The notes: a model not told the origin generated them from the letters alone. A stretch of DNA of 64,000 nucleotides from Loktanella sp. M215 (GCF_021735925.1 NZ_WMEA01000001.1:2758001-2822000), one strand, 5' to 3'; counted from the first letter of the stretch, positions 7,612-16,721 are shown. Numbers and translations: made by a program.

Positions 7612-7923
7612 TTAGGTTCGGCCCGGCAGGGTGACGATCAGCGGGCCGCGGCCGATCCCGCCGATGGGCTTGCTTGCGCCGACCTGTGCGATGCCGAGTT
7701 CCATCGCGCGCTTGCCGTCGCGGCAGAGTTTGTGCTGGGCGGCGGTGACCTGCCCCATGCAGAAGGTGGCATCCGCGCGGTCCAGCAGGGTGCGGCCGAT
7801 GGCGTCGAGCTCTCGGGTCGTCATGCCAACCTCCATCGCTTTTGCCATGGCGTGCATGGTGTTGGCGACGATGCGGCCGATGATCTTGAGGTGGTCGAGG
7901 TCGTCGGCGTGGGTGATGGTCAT
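7612..7923 (-). pseudogene. Methionine aminopeptidase remnant with two internal deletions
   Basis: Type I methionine aminopeptidases remove the initiator Met and are about 255-270 aa. This open frame is 103 aa. Residues 1-49 match the family N-terminus (LKIIGRIVANTMHAMAKAME then GMTTRELDAIGRTLLDR). It then jumps to ATFCMGQVTAAQHKLCRDGK, normally about 60 residues further on, continues to KPIGGIGR, and jumps again to the extreme C-terminal strand GPLIVTLPGR. The metal-ligand His and both Glu residues, and the active-site His, are therefore missing. The frame stays open across both joins. It cannot be catalytic; a functional map must lie elsewhere. It sits with the GFA gene between acpP and fabF. 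Confidence 0.82.
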
Positions 7924-8094
7924 GGATATGTCCCGGCGTTGCCATATGGGCGGTCGGGTCACCCTAGGCTTGCCGTCTGGGTGCCCGCAAGACGGCGGGT
8001 CCGTGTCGTCACGGGGCGGAATATGCCACGGCTCTTGCTCCTGCGCGCAACCCTGCGGTATCAGGGCCGAAATGACGTGTTGAGGGGACGAAAG

Positions 8095-9357
8095 ATGCGC
8101 CGTGTTGTCGTAACGGGACTGGGACTTGTCACGCCGCTGGCTGACGGGGTCGAGGCGAGCTGGTCGCGCATTCTGGCGGGTCAGTCGGGGGCCGGCCCGA
8201 TCAAGGGGTTCGACACCACCGGGCTGGTCACCAATTATGCCTGCGAGGTGCCCTTGGGTGACGGCAGCGACGGCACCTTCAACGCCGACACCTACATGGA
8301 GCCGAAAGAACAGCGCAAGGTCGACACCTTCATCCTGTTCGGGATGGCGGCGGCCCAGCAGGCCGTCGAAGACAGTGGCTGGATGCCGACGGAGCGCGAA
8401 GATCAGGAGCGCACGGGGGTTTTGATCGGGTCCGGCATCGGCGGCTTGAATTCCATCGCCAATACCGCCGTGATGATGGAAGAGAAGGGGCCGCGCCGCG
8501 TGTCGCCGTTCTTTGTGCCCGGTGCGCTGATCAACTTGATCTCTGGCCAGGTGTCGATCCGGTACGGGTTCCGGGGGCCGAACCATTCGGTCGTCACCGC
8601 GTGTTCGACGGGGGCCCATGCGATCGGCGACGCGAGCCGCCTGATCCAGCACGGCGATGCGGAGGTGATGATTGCGGGCGGGGCCGAGGCTGCGATCTGC
8701 AAGATCGGCATTGCGGGTTTCAACGCCTGCAAGGCGCTGTCGACGAAATATGCCGACGATCCGAGCAAGGCGAGCCGGCCTTGGGATACGGACCGCGACG
8801 GGTTCGTCATGGGTGAGGGTGCCGGGATTGTGGTGCTGGAGGAATACGAGCACGCCAAGGCGCGGGGCGCCAAGATCTATGCCGAGGTGCTGGGGTATGG
8901 TCTGTCCGGTGACGCCTATCACATCACCGCACCGCCGCCCGATCACGAGGGCGCGGAGCGTGCGATGCGCGCGGCGTGCCGCAATGCGGGGATCACACCG
9001 CAGGATATCGATTATGTGAACGCGCATGGCACCTCGACCATGGCGGATACCATCGAGCTGGGGGCTGTCGAGCGGATGGTCGGGCCGGAGGCTGCGGCGA
9101 AGCTGACGATGTCGTCGACCAAGTCGATGACCGGGCACTTGCTGGGGGCTGCGGGGGCGATCGAGGCGATCTTCAGCATCCTTGCGATCCGGGATCAGGT
9201 GGCGCCACCGACGATCAACCTTGAAAACGTCGATTGCGAGACGGCCGTGGATCTGTGCGCGGATGGCAAGCGGGAACGGCGGATCGATATCGCGCTGTCG
9301 AACTCTTTCGGCTTTGGCGGAACGAACGCCAGTCTGGTGCTGGGGAAACTGCGCTGA
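8095..9357 (+). CDS. fabF: 3-oxoacyl-ACP synthase II
   Basis: FabF condenses acyl-ACP with malonyl-ACP in chain elongation. The 420-aa product begins MRRVVVTGLGLVTPLADGV, has the nucleophile Cys in SVVTACSTGAHAIG, the two catalytic His residues in NAHGTSTMADTIE and TGHLLGAAGAIEA, and the terminal FGFGGTNASLV. The start ATG has GAGGGGA upstream. Its stop overlaps the mltG start by one base. In related genomes it normally follows acpP directly; here two minus-strand genes intervene. Confidence 0.97.
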   Translation: MRRVVVTGLGLVTPLADGVEASWSRILAGQSGAGPIKGFDTTGLVTNYACEVPLGDGSDGTFNADTYMEPKEQRKVDTFILFGMAAAQQAVEDSGWMPTEREDQERTGVLIGSGIGGLNSIANTAVMMEEKGPRRVSPFFVPGALINLISGQVSIRYGFRGPNHSVVTACSTGAHAIGDASRLIQHGDAEVMIAGGAEAAICKIGIAGFNACKALSTKYADDPSKASRPWDTDRDGFVMGEGAGIVVLEEYEHAKARGAKIYAEVLGYGLSGDAYHITAPPPDHEGAERAMRAACRNAGITPQDIDYVNAHGTSTMADTIELGAVERMVGPEAAAKLTMSSTKSMTGHLLGAAGAIEAIFSILAIRDQVAPPTINLENVDCETAVDLCADGKRERRIDIALSNSFGFGGTNASLVLGKLR

Positions 9358-10520
9358 TGTGGCGACATATCGCGTCCAACGGGATCACCTTCCTGATCGT
9401 GACCCTGTTCCTGCTGGCCGGCGTGATCGTCTGGGGGACGCAGGCCTACAGGGCGCCGGGGCCGCTTGCTGCGGGCATCTGCCTGCAGGTGGCACCGGGG
9501 TCGAACATGCGGCGCGTCAGCGAGCAGCTGGCGGAGCAGGATGCCGTGAGCTCTGGTGCGATCTTTCGCATGGGTGCGGATTATTCGGACAAGTCGGGCA
9601 ACCTGAAGGCGGGCAGCTTTCTGGTGCCCGAAGGTGCGTCCATGGCGCAGATCGTCGATCTGGTGACCAGCAGCGGGCAAAGCACCTGCGGGACGGAAGT
9701 GGTCTACCGCGTCGGTGTGCGCCGCAATCTGGTGCAGGTGCGTGAACTGGACCCGGCGACTGGCGCCTATGCCGAGGTGGCGGAATTCGATCCGGACGTC
9801 GATGCGGCACCGGCGGAATATGACCGGGTGAAGGCCGAAGGCGATACGCGGTTTCGCATGGCCGTGGCCGAGGGTGTGACCAGCTGGCAGGTCGCCAACG
9901 CGCTGCGCGAGGTCGATATTCTGGAAGGTGCCATTGCGGAAACGCCGCCCGAGGGGACACTGGCGCCTGACAGCTATGAATTCACGCCCGGCACGGATCG
10001 TGGCAGCATCATTGCGCGGATGACGGCGGCGCAAAGCCAGATCCTGGCGGACGCCTGGGCCGCGCGGGCCGAAGGCCTGCCGGTCAAGTCGCCTGAGGAA
10101 GCGCTGGTGTTGGCCTCGCTGGTCGAGAAGGAGACCGGCGTGCCGACGGAGCGGCGTCAGGTGGCGAGCGTTTTCGTCAACCGGCTGGAACGGGGGATGC
10201 GTCTGCAGACGGACCCTGCGGTGATCTACGGCGTGACCAAGGGCGAAGGTATTCTGAACCGGGGCCTGCGGCGCAGCGAACTGGATGCGCCGACGCCGTG
10301 GAACACCTATGTCATTCCGGGCTTGCCGCCGACGCCCATCGCGAACCCGGGGCGCGCGAGCATCGAGGCGGCGCTGAACCCGGACAGCACGGACTACGTC
10401 TTTTTCGTCGCGGACGGCAGCGGCGGTCATGCGTTCGCCACCAATCTGGATGACCACAACCGCAACGTGGCAGCCTGGCGCGCGATCGAGGCGCAGCAGG
10501 CGACGACCGGCAACAACTGA
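9357..10520 (+). CDS. mltG: Endolytic murein transglycosylase MltG (YceG)
   Basis: MltG cuts nascent peptidoglycan and may release glycan strands from synthesis complexes. The 387-aa product has an N-terminal membrane anchor (ITFLIVTLFLLAGVIVW, residues about 9-27), a LysM-like region and the catalytic YceG domain with SLVEKETGVPTERRQVASVF (catalytic Glu), MRLQTDPAVIYG and PTPWNTYVIPGLPPTPI. ATG overlaps the fabF TGA, so it is translationally coupled. The gene order fabF-mltG followed by the GTA is common in Rhodobacterales. Confidence 0.95.
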   Translation: MWRHIASNGITFLIVTLFLLAGVIVWGTQAYRAPGPLAAGICLQVAPGSNMRRVSEQLAEQDAVSSGAIFRMGADYSDKSGNLKAGSFLVPEGASMAQIVDLVTSSGQSTCGTEVVYRVGVRRNLVQVRELDPATGAYAEVAEFDPDVDAAPAEYDRVKAEGDTRFRMAVAEGVTSWQVANALREVDILEGAIAETPPEGTLAPDSYEFTPGTDRGSIIARMTAAQSQILADAWAARAEGLPVKSPEEALVLASLVEKETGVPTERRQVASVFVNRLERGMRLQTDPAVIYGVTKGEGILNRGLRRSELDAPTPWNTYVIPGLPPTPIANPGRASIEAALNPDSTDYVFFVADGSGGHAFATNLDDHNRNVAAWRAIEAQQATTGNN

Positions 10521-10524
10521 TACT

Positions 10525-10557
10525 GCGGTGCCGTTAGGGATCCCTTAACGGCACCGC
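10525..10557 (+). terminator. Long hairpin between mltG and the GTA cluster
   Basis: Arms GCGGTGCCGTTA (10525-10536) and TAACGGCACCGC (10546-10557) are perfectly complementary, and the inner AGGGATCCCT extends the stem with one bulge. It begins 5 nt after the mltG stop. No U-tract follows, but the stem probably separates housekeeping and GTA transcription. Confidence 0.6.
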
Positions 10558-10578
10558 GCGCTCAAACCCATGTAAAGC

Positions 10579-10606
10579 TTGATTTTTTCATCGTGTCTGC
10601 TATGCA
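10579..10606 (+). promoter_or_regulatory. Candidate promoter of the GTA operon
   Basis: TTGATT (10579-10584) and TATGCA (10601-10606) lie 16 nt apart in the AT-richer stretch about 105 nt before g1. In Rhodobacter capsulatus the GTA promoter is activated by GafA; I see no way to identify such a site by eye here. Confidence 0.35.
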
Positions 10607-10710
10607 GGTCGCGAGCTGGAGGAATGGCTTTGCCCGATCCGTCCCCGACTGCGGGATCGGTTACGCCATTCTCTCGACTGTCACGGATCACAACGGACAG
10701 GCGCGATTTC

Positions 10711-11130
10711 ATGACAGATCCAGACGACCCCGGCCCCATGGGGCGGGCGCAGGCGCTTGCGCGGGTGCGCGAGCTGAAAGGCTTTTACGCGGCGCTGAAG
10801 GCCGCTTTCCTGACCCAGTTGCAGCAGATCGGAACGGCGGCGGAACCGTCGTCGAAGACGCATGTCGCGTGGCTTGCGGACCTGCAGGCGATCCACGTTC
10901 ATCTTTTGAAAGCCGAGGACAGTTTCATTGAGAAATTCGGGCAAGGCACGGACGACGCCGACATCGACCATGACGCCCTGCGCGTTGAGATCGGGCGCAC
11001 GCTTGATCGCATCCGCGACACCTGCGGTGCAGGCGGCGTTTCTGGCGGGGCTGACGGACCGGCAGGTGAGGGCCCTGCCGTATCTGTTCGGGTTCTGGGC
11101 GCTGCCGCATCAGACGCCGCCGACGGGTGA
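10711..11130 (+). CDS. GTA gene 1 product (probable small terminase)
   Basis: The 139-aa product occupies the g1 position. In RcGTA this gene encodes the small terminase subunit that recognises and hands DNA to the large subunit. The N-terminal two thirds is helical with a coiled-coil-like pattern (ARVRELKGFYAALKAAFLTQ). The last about 35 residues are low-complexity, rich in G and A, and overlap the terminase gene, so the true functional part may end near residue 105. I start at the ATG at 10711 (MTDPDDPGPMGRAQALARV). Assignment rests on position and weak family resemblance. Confidence 0.7.
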   Translation: MTDPDDPGPMGRAQALARVRELKGFYAALKAAFLTQLQQIGTAAEPSSKTHVAWLADLQAIHVHLLKAEDSFIEKFGQGTDDADIDHDALRVEIGRTLDRIRDTCGAGGVSGGADGPAGEGPAVSVRVLGAAASDAADG

Positions 11131-12328
11131 GTGGCGATCCTGGGTGATCCTGGGCGGGCGCGGTGCGGGCAAGACCCGCGCCGGGGCCGAATGGGTGCGC
11201 AGCATGGTCGAAGGACCGGTGCCGCGTGCCAAGGGGCGCGCCCGGCGGGTCGGCATCATCGGCGAGACCTACGATCAGGCGCGCGAGGTCATGGTGTTCG
11301 GCGACAGCGGGATCATGGCCTGCGTCCCGGCGGACCGGCGGCCTGCGTGGATTGCGGGGCGCAAGGCGCTGGTCTGGCCCAACGGGGCGGAGGCGCGGCT
11401 TTATTCCGCATTCGACCCCGAGGCGTTGCGCGGGCCGCAGTTCGATGCGGTCTGGGCGGACGAACTGGCGAAGTGGAAGCAGGGGCAGAAGACATGGGAC
11501 ATGGTGGAGTTCTGTCTGCGTCTGGGGCGCGATCCGCGGGCCTGCGTCACGACGACTCCGCGTAACGTGCCGGTGCTGCGCGACATGCTGGAACGGGGCA
11601 GCACGGTGATAACCCACGCTGCAACCTATGACAACGCGGCCAATCTGGCGCCCGCGTTTCTGGAGGAGGTGCGGCGGCGCTTTGGCGGCACGCGGCAGGG
11701 GCGGCAGGAGCTGGACGGGGTGATGTTGTCGGATGCGCCGGGGGCGCTGTGGACGGGCGCGCTGCTGTCTGATGCGCTGGTGACGGCGGTGCCGGATCTG
11801 GACCGGATCGTCGTGGCGGTCGATCCGCCGACGACGGGGCACAAGGGGTCGGATGCCTGCGGAATCGTCGTGGCCGGCGTCGTGATGCAGGGGCCGCCGC
11901 AGGCGTGGCGCGCCTATGTGCTGGAGGATGCGACGGTGCAGGCGGCCTCACCGCTCGACTGGGCGACGGCGGCGGTGGCGGCGCTGCGGCGGCACAACGG
12001 CGACCGGCTGGTGGCCGAGGTCAATCAGGGGGGCGACATGGTCGAGGCCATCGTGCGGCAGGTCGATCCCTTGGTGCCTTATCGCAAGGTGACGGCCACG
12101 AAGGGCAAGGTCGCGCGGGCCGAGCCTGTGGCGGCGCTTTATGAGCAGGGGCGGGTCAGGCATGTGCATGGGCTGGCGACGCTGGAGGACCAGATGTGCC
12201 TGATGACGACGGGCGGGTTTGCGGGCACCGGGTCGCCGGACCGGGTCGATGCGCTGGTCTGGGCCTTGCACGACCTGATGATCGCACCGGCGCAGGGGTG
12301 GCAGGCACCCCGGATGCGCAGCCTTTAG
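10970..12328 (+). CDS. GTA large terminase subunit (TerL)
   Basis: TerL pumps DNA into the capsid and cuts it. The product has the Walker A-like ATPase motif ILGGRGAGKTRAGAEWV at about residue 65, an acidic Walker B stretch (FDAVWADELAKW), and a C-terminal RNase H-like nuclease domain opening VVAVDPPTTG. It overlaps g1 by about 160 nt. The start is uncertain: ATG 10970 (452 aa) is used here, but TTG 10928, which has GAGGA upstream, and TTG 10985 are also possible. Homology is convincing from SATPAVQAAFLAGLTDRQ onwards. Confidence 0.92.
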   Translation: MTPCALRSGARLIASATPAVQAAFLAGLTDRQVRALPYLFGFWALPHQTPPTGEWRSWVILGGRGAGKTRAGAEWVRSMVEGPVPRAKGRARRVGIIGETYDQAREVMVFGDSGIMACVPADRRPAWIAGRKALVWPNGAEARLYSAFDPEALRGPQFDAVWADELAKWKQGQKTWDMVEFCLRLGRDPRACVTTTPRNVPVLRDMLERGSTVITHAATYDNAANLAPAFLEEVRRRFGGTRQGRQELDGVMLSDAPGALWTGALLSDALVTAVPDLDRIVVAVDPPTTGHKGSDACGIVVAGVVMQGPPQAWRAYVLEDATVQAASPLDWATAAVAALRRHNGDRLVAEVNQGGDMVEAIVRQVDPLVPYRKVTATKGKVARAEPVAALYEQGRVRHVHGLATLEDQMCLMTTGGFAGTGSPDRVDALVWALHDLMIAPAQGWQAPRMRSL

Positions 12329-12451
12329 GCTGTTGCGTCCCGTCCCCGCCGGTCGCGCGGTGGGGACGGGAAACGGTAACGACTGGTCCATAATGGTGGC
12401 TTCATCAGACGACACGGCCCACGGGGCGGCGGCAGGACCAAGGAGCGAGCG

Positions 12452-13627
12452 ATGTTTGAATTCTTCGGCAAGGGCGGTGCGCAGGGCAAGGCGGTGCCAG
12501 AGACCAAGGCCTCTGCCGCCGGTCCGCTGGTTGTCATCGCGAGCCACGGTCGCGCGGCCTGGGGGGCGCGGGACACGGCGTCGCTGACGCGGTCAGGGTT
12601 CATCGCGAACCCGATCGGGTTTCGCGCGGTCAAGCTGATCGCCGAGGCCGCAAGCGCGCTGCCGCTGATCGTGCAGGACCGGGTACAGCGCTTTGACACG
12701 CACCCGGTGCAGGAACTGCTGGCGCGGCCCAACGGCGCGCAGGGCACGGCAGAGCTGCTGGAAGCTTTGTATGGGCAGTTGCTGTTGAGCGGCGATGCTT
12801 ACCTTGAAGGTGTGGCCAACGAGGGTCTGCCGGTCGAGATGCATGTGCTGCGGTCGGACCGGATGCGGCTGATCCCCGGTGCGGACGGCTGGCCTGCGGC
12901 CTATGAATACACGGTCGGCGGGCGCAAGCATCGGTTCGATGTGGTGGGCGAGGTCAGCCCCGTCTGCCATATCAAGAGCTTTCATCCGCAGGACGATCAC
13001 TACGGTTTCAGCCCGATGCAGGCGGCGGCGAACGCAGTCGATGTGCACAATGCGGCGAGTGCCTGGTCGAAGGCGCTGCTGGACAATGCGGCACGGCCCT
13101 CCGGCGCGATCGTCTATCGCGGGACGGACGGGCAGAGCCAGTTGAGCAACGACCAGTACAACCGTCTGGTGGACGAGATGGAGAGCCAGCATCAGGGCGC
13201 GCGCAATGCGGGGCGGCCGATGCTGCTGGAAGGCGGCCTCGACTGGAAGCCGATGGGGTTTTCGCCGTCCGACATGGAGTTTCAGCAGACCAAGGAGGCG
13301 GCGGCGCGCGAGATCGCGATTGCCTTTGGCGTGCCGCCGATGCTGCTGGGGATCCCGGGGGATGCCACCTATGCGAATTACCAAGAGGCGAACCGGGCAT
13401 TCTACCGGCTGACGGTGCTGCCGCTGGCCACACGCGTCACCAGTGCGATCGCCGACTGGCTCTCGGATTTCACCGGCGAGCGGCTGGATATCCGGCCCGA
13501 CCTGGATCAGGTCGCCGCCCTGTCGAGCGAGCGTGACAGCCAATGGCGGCGCGTGTCGGAGGCGACGTTCCTGACGGACGGGGAAAAGCGGTGCCTGCTG
13601 GGGCTGCCGGTGCAGGAGGTGGAGTGA
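12452..13627 (+). CDS. GTA portal protein (HK97 family)
   Basis: The portal ring is the DNA gate of the capsid and nucleates head assembly. The 391-aa product shows the phage-portal family pattern: NPIGFRAVKLIAEAASALPL, VQELLARPNG, GDAYLEGV, SPMQAAANAVDVHNAA and IAFGVPPMLLGIPGDATYAN. The start ATG has AGGAGCGAGCG upstream. A 123-nt gap separates it from the terminase; I see no gene in the gap. Its stop TGA overlaps the g3.5 ATG. Confidence 0.94.
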   Translation: MFEFFGKGGAQGKAVPETKASAAGPLVVIASHGRAAWGARDTASLTRSGFIANPIGFRAVKLIAEAASALPLIVQDRVQRFDTHPVQELLARPNGAQGTAELLEALYGQLLLSGDAYLEGVANEGLPVEMHVLRSDRMRLIPGADGWPAAYEYTVGGRKHRFDVVGEVSPVCHIKSFHPQDDHYGFSPMQAAANAVDVHNAASAWSKALLDNAARPSGAIVYRGTDGQSQLSNDQYNRLVDEMESQHQGARNAGRPMLLEGGLDWKPMGFSPSDMEFQQTKEAAAREIAIAFGVPPMLLGIPGDATYANYQEANRAFYRLTVLPLATRVTSAIADWLSDFTGERLDIRPDLDQVAALSSERDSQWRRVSEATFLTDGEKRCLLGLPVQEVE

Positions 13628-13833
13628 TGCGCGACAGGATTGTCTCTCTCAAGGTCGCGCCGCGTGTCGATCCGCCGCCCAATGCCGCCGATATCTGGCA
13701 GGGCCAAATCAACCTGCGCCTGTCGGGCATCGAGCGGCTGATGCGCCGGCTGGAGTGGCAGGTCTGGGCGCTGGTCTGCGGGGCCACCGGTTTGCTGGTT
13801 CTTGAAATGCTGCGCCATCTGGCGGGGCGCTGA
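13627..13833 (+). CDS. GTA gene 3.5 small membrane protein
   Basis: The 68-aa product has a proline-rich, basic N-terminus, an amphipathic helix (GIERLMRRLEWQ) and one hydrophobic segment (VWALVCGATGLLVLEML, about residues 46-62). It sits between portal and protease, as in other Rhodobacterales GTAs, where it is called g3.5; its role is unknown. The ATG overlaps the portal stop by one base. Confidence 0.75.
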   Translation: MRDRIVSLKVAPRVDPPPNAADIWQGQINLRLSGIERLMRRLEWQVWALVCGATGLLVLEMLRHLAGR

Positions 13834-13853
13834 CGCGACTTGAAAGGAATACC

Positions 13854-14396
13854 ATGACGTTGGAACACAAGTTCTGTCAGCCGGACACGGCGCTGACCGT
13901 GACGGACGGGACCGAAATCTCTGGATACGCGTCCCTGTTCGATCTGAAGGATCAGGGCGGCGACCGGGTCGGGCGCGGGGCCTATGCGGCGTCACTGGCC
14001 GCGCTGACGGCCAAGGGCCGCACGGTCAAGATGCTGTGGCAGCACGATCCGACCCAGCCGATCGGCGTCTGGGACGAGGTGCGCGAGGATGCGCGGGGCC
14101 TGTGGGTCAAGGGGCGCATCCTGATGGATGTGGCCAAGGGCCGCGAGGCCGCCGCCCTGATCGGCGCGGGTGCCATTGACGGATTGTCCATCGGTTACCG
14201 CACGGTGCGGGCCACGAAGGACGACAAGGGCGGACGCCTCTTGTCAGAGCTGGAGCTGTGGGAGGTGTCGCTGGTGACCTTCCCCATGCTTCCCGATGCG
14301 CGGGTTGCGGCCAAGGCCGAGGACCCGGGCGACACTGCGTTGCGCGATCTGGCGGCGGTGTTCACCGACGCGACGGTCGCGCTGCGCCAGGGCTGA
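13854..14396 (+). CDS. GTA prohead protease (HK97 family)
   Basis: This serine protease trims the capsid protein during head maturation. The 180-aa product has the family pattern ISGYASLFDLKDQGGDRVGRGAY, the catalytic His in LWQHDPTQPIG and the Ser region DGLSIGYRT. It precedes the capsid gene by 31 nt, as expected, and starts at an ATG preceded by GAAAGGA. Confidence 0.94.
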   Translation: MTLEHKFCQPDTALTVTDGTEISGYASLFDLKDQGGDRVGRGAYAASLAALTAKGRTVKMLWQHDPTQPIGVWDEVREDARGLWVKGRILMDVAKGREAAALIGAGAIDGLSIGYRTVRATKDDKGGRLLSELELWEVSLVTFPMLPDARVAAKAEDPGDTALRDLAAVFTDATVALRQG

Positions 14397-14427
14397 TCGC
14401 AGCCGAACCAACCCCGAGAGGACCACG

Positions 14428-15612
14428 ATGTCTAAACCCGAGACGGTGTCTCGGACCGGAGAAGCCTTGTCTTCTCCGGCCGAGGAGCTGCGGACCGCGA
14501 TCAGCGGGTTCGTCAGCGAATTCAAGGATTTCTCCACCGGCATTACTGCCACTTTGCAAAGACAGGACGACCGCATGAACAAGCTGGACCGCAAGACGAT
14601 GATGATGAACCGCCCCGCGCTGGCGATGGCGGCCGAGACCGAGGCACCGCACCAGAAGGCCTTTGCCGCCTACCTGCGGTCCGGTGACGACGACGGCCTG
14701 CGCGGCCTTGCGCTGGAGGGCAAGGGGCTGTCGACGGTGGTGTCCGGCGACGGCGGCTATCTGGTCGACCCGCAGACCGCCGACACGATCAAGTCGACGC
14801 TGAGCACGACGGCCAGCATCCGCGCGATTGCCAACGTGGTGAACGTTGATGCCACGTCCTACGACGTGCTGGTCGATCACACCGAGATGGGTGCCGGCTG
14901 GGCGACCGAGACGGCGTCCCTGACCGAGACCGATACGCCGGTCATCGACCGCATCACCATCCCGCTGCACGAGCTGTCGGCGCTGCCCAAGGCCAGCCAG
15001 CGTCTGCTGGACGACAGCGCCTTTGATATCGAGGGCTGGCTGGCGCAGCGCATCGCCGACAAGTTCGCCCGCAGCGAGGCCGCGGCCTTTGTCAAAGGTG
15101 ACGGCATCGATAAGCCCAAAGGCATCCTGTCCTATCCGACCGTCGATAACGGTGTCTGGGCCTGGGGCAATATCGGTTACGTGCCGACCGGTGTCGCGGG
15201 CGAGTTGGGCGAGACCGATGCGATGATCGACCTCGTATATGCGCTGGGTGCGGAATATCGCGCGGGGGCCGTCTTCGTGATGAACAGCCGCACCGCCGGG
15301 TCCGTGCGCAAGCTGAAGGATGCGGACGGGCGGTTCCTGTGGTCCGACGGTCTGGCCTCTGGCGAGCCGGCGCGTCTGCTGGGCTATCCGGTACTGGTGG
15401 CCGAGGACATGCCCGATGCGGCTGCCGGTGCGACGCCGATCGCCTTCGGTGACTTCGGTGCGGGATACACCGTGGCCGAGCGTCCCGACCTGCGCGTGCT
15501 GCGCGATCCGTTCAGCGCCAAGCCGCACGTCCTGTTCTATGCCACCAAGCGCGTCGGCGGTGCGGTCAGTGATTTTGCGGCGATCAAGCTGCTGAAGTTC
15601 AGCGTCGCCTGA
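14428..15612 (+). CDS. GTA major capsid protein (HK97 fold)
   Basis: The 394-aa product builds the GTA head shell. The first about 100 residues are a charged helical delta-domain cut off by the prohead protease. The HK97-fold core follows, with GDGGYLVDPQTADTI, FARSEAAAFVKGDGIDKPKG and VFVMNSRTAGSVRKLKD. I start at the ATG at 14428 (MSKPETVSRTGEALSS) with GAGAGGA upstream; the open frame extends 44 codons upstream but that overlaps the protease gene. Confidence 0.95.
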   Translation: MSKPETVSRTGEALSSPAEELRTAISGFVSEFKDFSTGITATLQRQDDRMNKLDRKTMMMNRPALAMAAETEAPHQKAFAAYLRSGDDDGLRGLALEGKGLSTVVSGDGGYLVDPQTADTIKSTLSTTASIRAIANVVNVDATSYDVLVDHTEMGAGWATETASLTETDTPVIDRITIPLHELSALPKASQRLLDDSAFDIEGWLAQRIADKFARSEAAAFVKGDGIDKPKGILSYPTVDNGVWAWGNIGYVPTGVAGELGETDAMIDLVYALGAEYRAGAVFVMNSRTAGSVRKLKDADGRFLWSDGLASGEPARLLGYPVLVAEDMPDAAAGATPIAFGDFGAGYTVAERPDLRVLRDPFSAKPHVLFYATKRVGGAVSDFAAIKLLKFSVA

Positions 15613-15786
15613 TCCCGATCCGCGCCGCAGGCCTGGGGAGGCTTTCGCGGCGCGGAAATCCGGGTGCGTTGCCACACGGCAAGGTCCGCGTTGTCCAGCT
15701 GCTCATTTCCGTCCGAGCAATGCGGGCAGGCGGCGCGCCCGGACCCTGATCCACCCACCATGCCACAGGATTTGCGGAGAATTTCC

Positions 15787-16386
15787 ATGATGTTAGTCGA
15801 ATTGAGCAGCGTGCCGCCCGCAGCGCTGGCCGTGGCGGGGTTCAAGGACCATCTGCGGCTGGGGTCGGGGTTCGCCGATGACGGGTTGCAGGACGAGACG
15901 CTGGAGGCCTTTCTGCGTGCAGCGCTGGCGTCGATCGAGGCGCGCACCGGCAAGGTGCTGCTGGAGCGGGAGTTCCGCTGGTCGGTGACGGCGTGGCGCG
16001 CGCGGGACCGGCAGGCACTGCCGTTGGCACCGGTCAGCGCGATTGCGGCGATGGTGCAGGTGGATCGCAACGGGACACGGGTGCCCGTGACCGCCTCGCG
16101 CTATACGTTGGAGCCGGATCAACAACGGCCCGCCGTCGTGGCCTTTGGCACCAGTTTGCCCAGCGTGCCGCGCGGCGGTCGCATCGAGATCGACCTTCTG
16201 GCGGGCTACGGTCCCGAATGGTCTGACCTGCCCGCCGATCTGGCGCAGGCGGTGATGCTGCTGGCGGCGCATTTCTATGAATTCCGCAGCGACTCGGCGC
16301 TGCACGGGGCGTCGATGCCGTTCAGCGTGACCGCGCTGATCGAACGCTACCGCACGGTGCGTCTGTTCATGGGGGGCCGGTCATGA
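15787..16386 (+). CDS. GTA head-tail adaptor (gp6-type)
   Basis: The 199-aa product resembles phage gp6-like head-tail connectors that dock below the portal. Typical features are a helical N-terminal part (DETLEAFLRAALASIEARTG), a beta-rich middle and a C-terminal helix LAQAVMLLAAHFYEFR. The ATG at 15787 is preceded by GGAGA; a second ATG follows directly. A 174-nt non-coding gap separates it from the capsid gene, the largest inside the cluster. The stop overlaps g7 by 4 nt. Confidence 0.88.
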   Translation: MMLVELSSVPPAALAVAGFKDHLRLGSGFADDGLQDETLEAFLRAALASIEARTGKVLLEREFRWSVTAWRARDRQALPLAPVSAIAAMVQVDRNGTRVPVTASRYTLEPDQQRPAVVAFGTSLPSVPRGGRIEIDLLAGYGPEWSDLPADLAQAVMLLAAHFYEFRSDSALHGASMPFSVTALIERYRTVRLFMGGRS

Positions 16387-16721
16387 CCCTGCCGCTGCTG
16401 AACCGCAAGCTGGTGCTTGAGACGGCGGTGCGCACGCCCGACAGGGCCGGAGGTTATGGCATCGCCTGGCGGCCGCTGGGCACGCTTTGGGCCGAGATCA
16501 AGGCGGGGTCAGGGACCGCGCGGGGTGCCAATGGGCTGGAGCTGAGCCGGGTGCCGCTGCGGATCACCGTGCGCGCGGCCCCTGTGGGGTCCGAGGCGCG
16601 TCCTGCGGCGGGGCAGCGGTTCCGCGAGGGCGCGCGCGTCTATGCAATCCTTGCCGTGACAGAGCGTGACACGCTGGCACGTTTCCTGACGTGCCACGCC
16701 GAAGAGGAGGTGGTGGCATGA
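16383..16721 (+). CDS. GTA head closure protein (stopper, g7)
   Basis: The 112-aa product belongs to the phage head-tail adaptor/stopper type that closes the head and connects to the tail. Visible family features are LNRKLVLETAVRTPDRAGGY, WRPLGTLWAEIKAGSG and the C-terminal FREGARVYAILAVTERD. It overlaps g6 by ATGA and is itself overlapped by the g8 ATG, so the three are translationally coupled. Confidence 0.88.
   Translation: MTLPLLNRKLVLETAVRTPDRAGGYGIAWRPLGTLWAEIKAGSGTARGANGLELSRVPLRITVRAAPVGSEARPAAGQRFREGARVYAILAVTERDTLARFLTCHAEEEVVA

Noticed and set aside
12610..12619. CCCGATCGGG inside the GTA portal gene
   Set aside because: It matches the palindromic core of the serine-cycle motif, but it is within coding sequence and lacks the following TARKG, so it is taken as chance.
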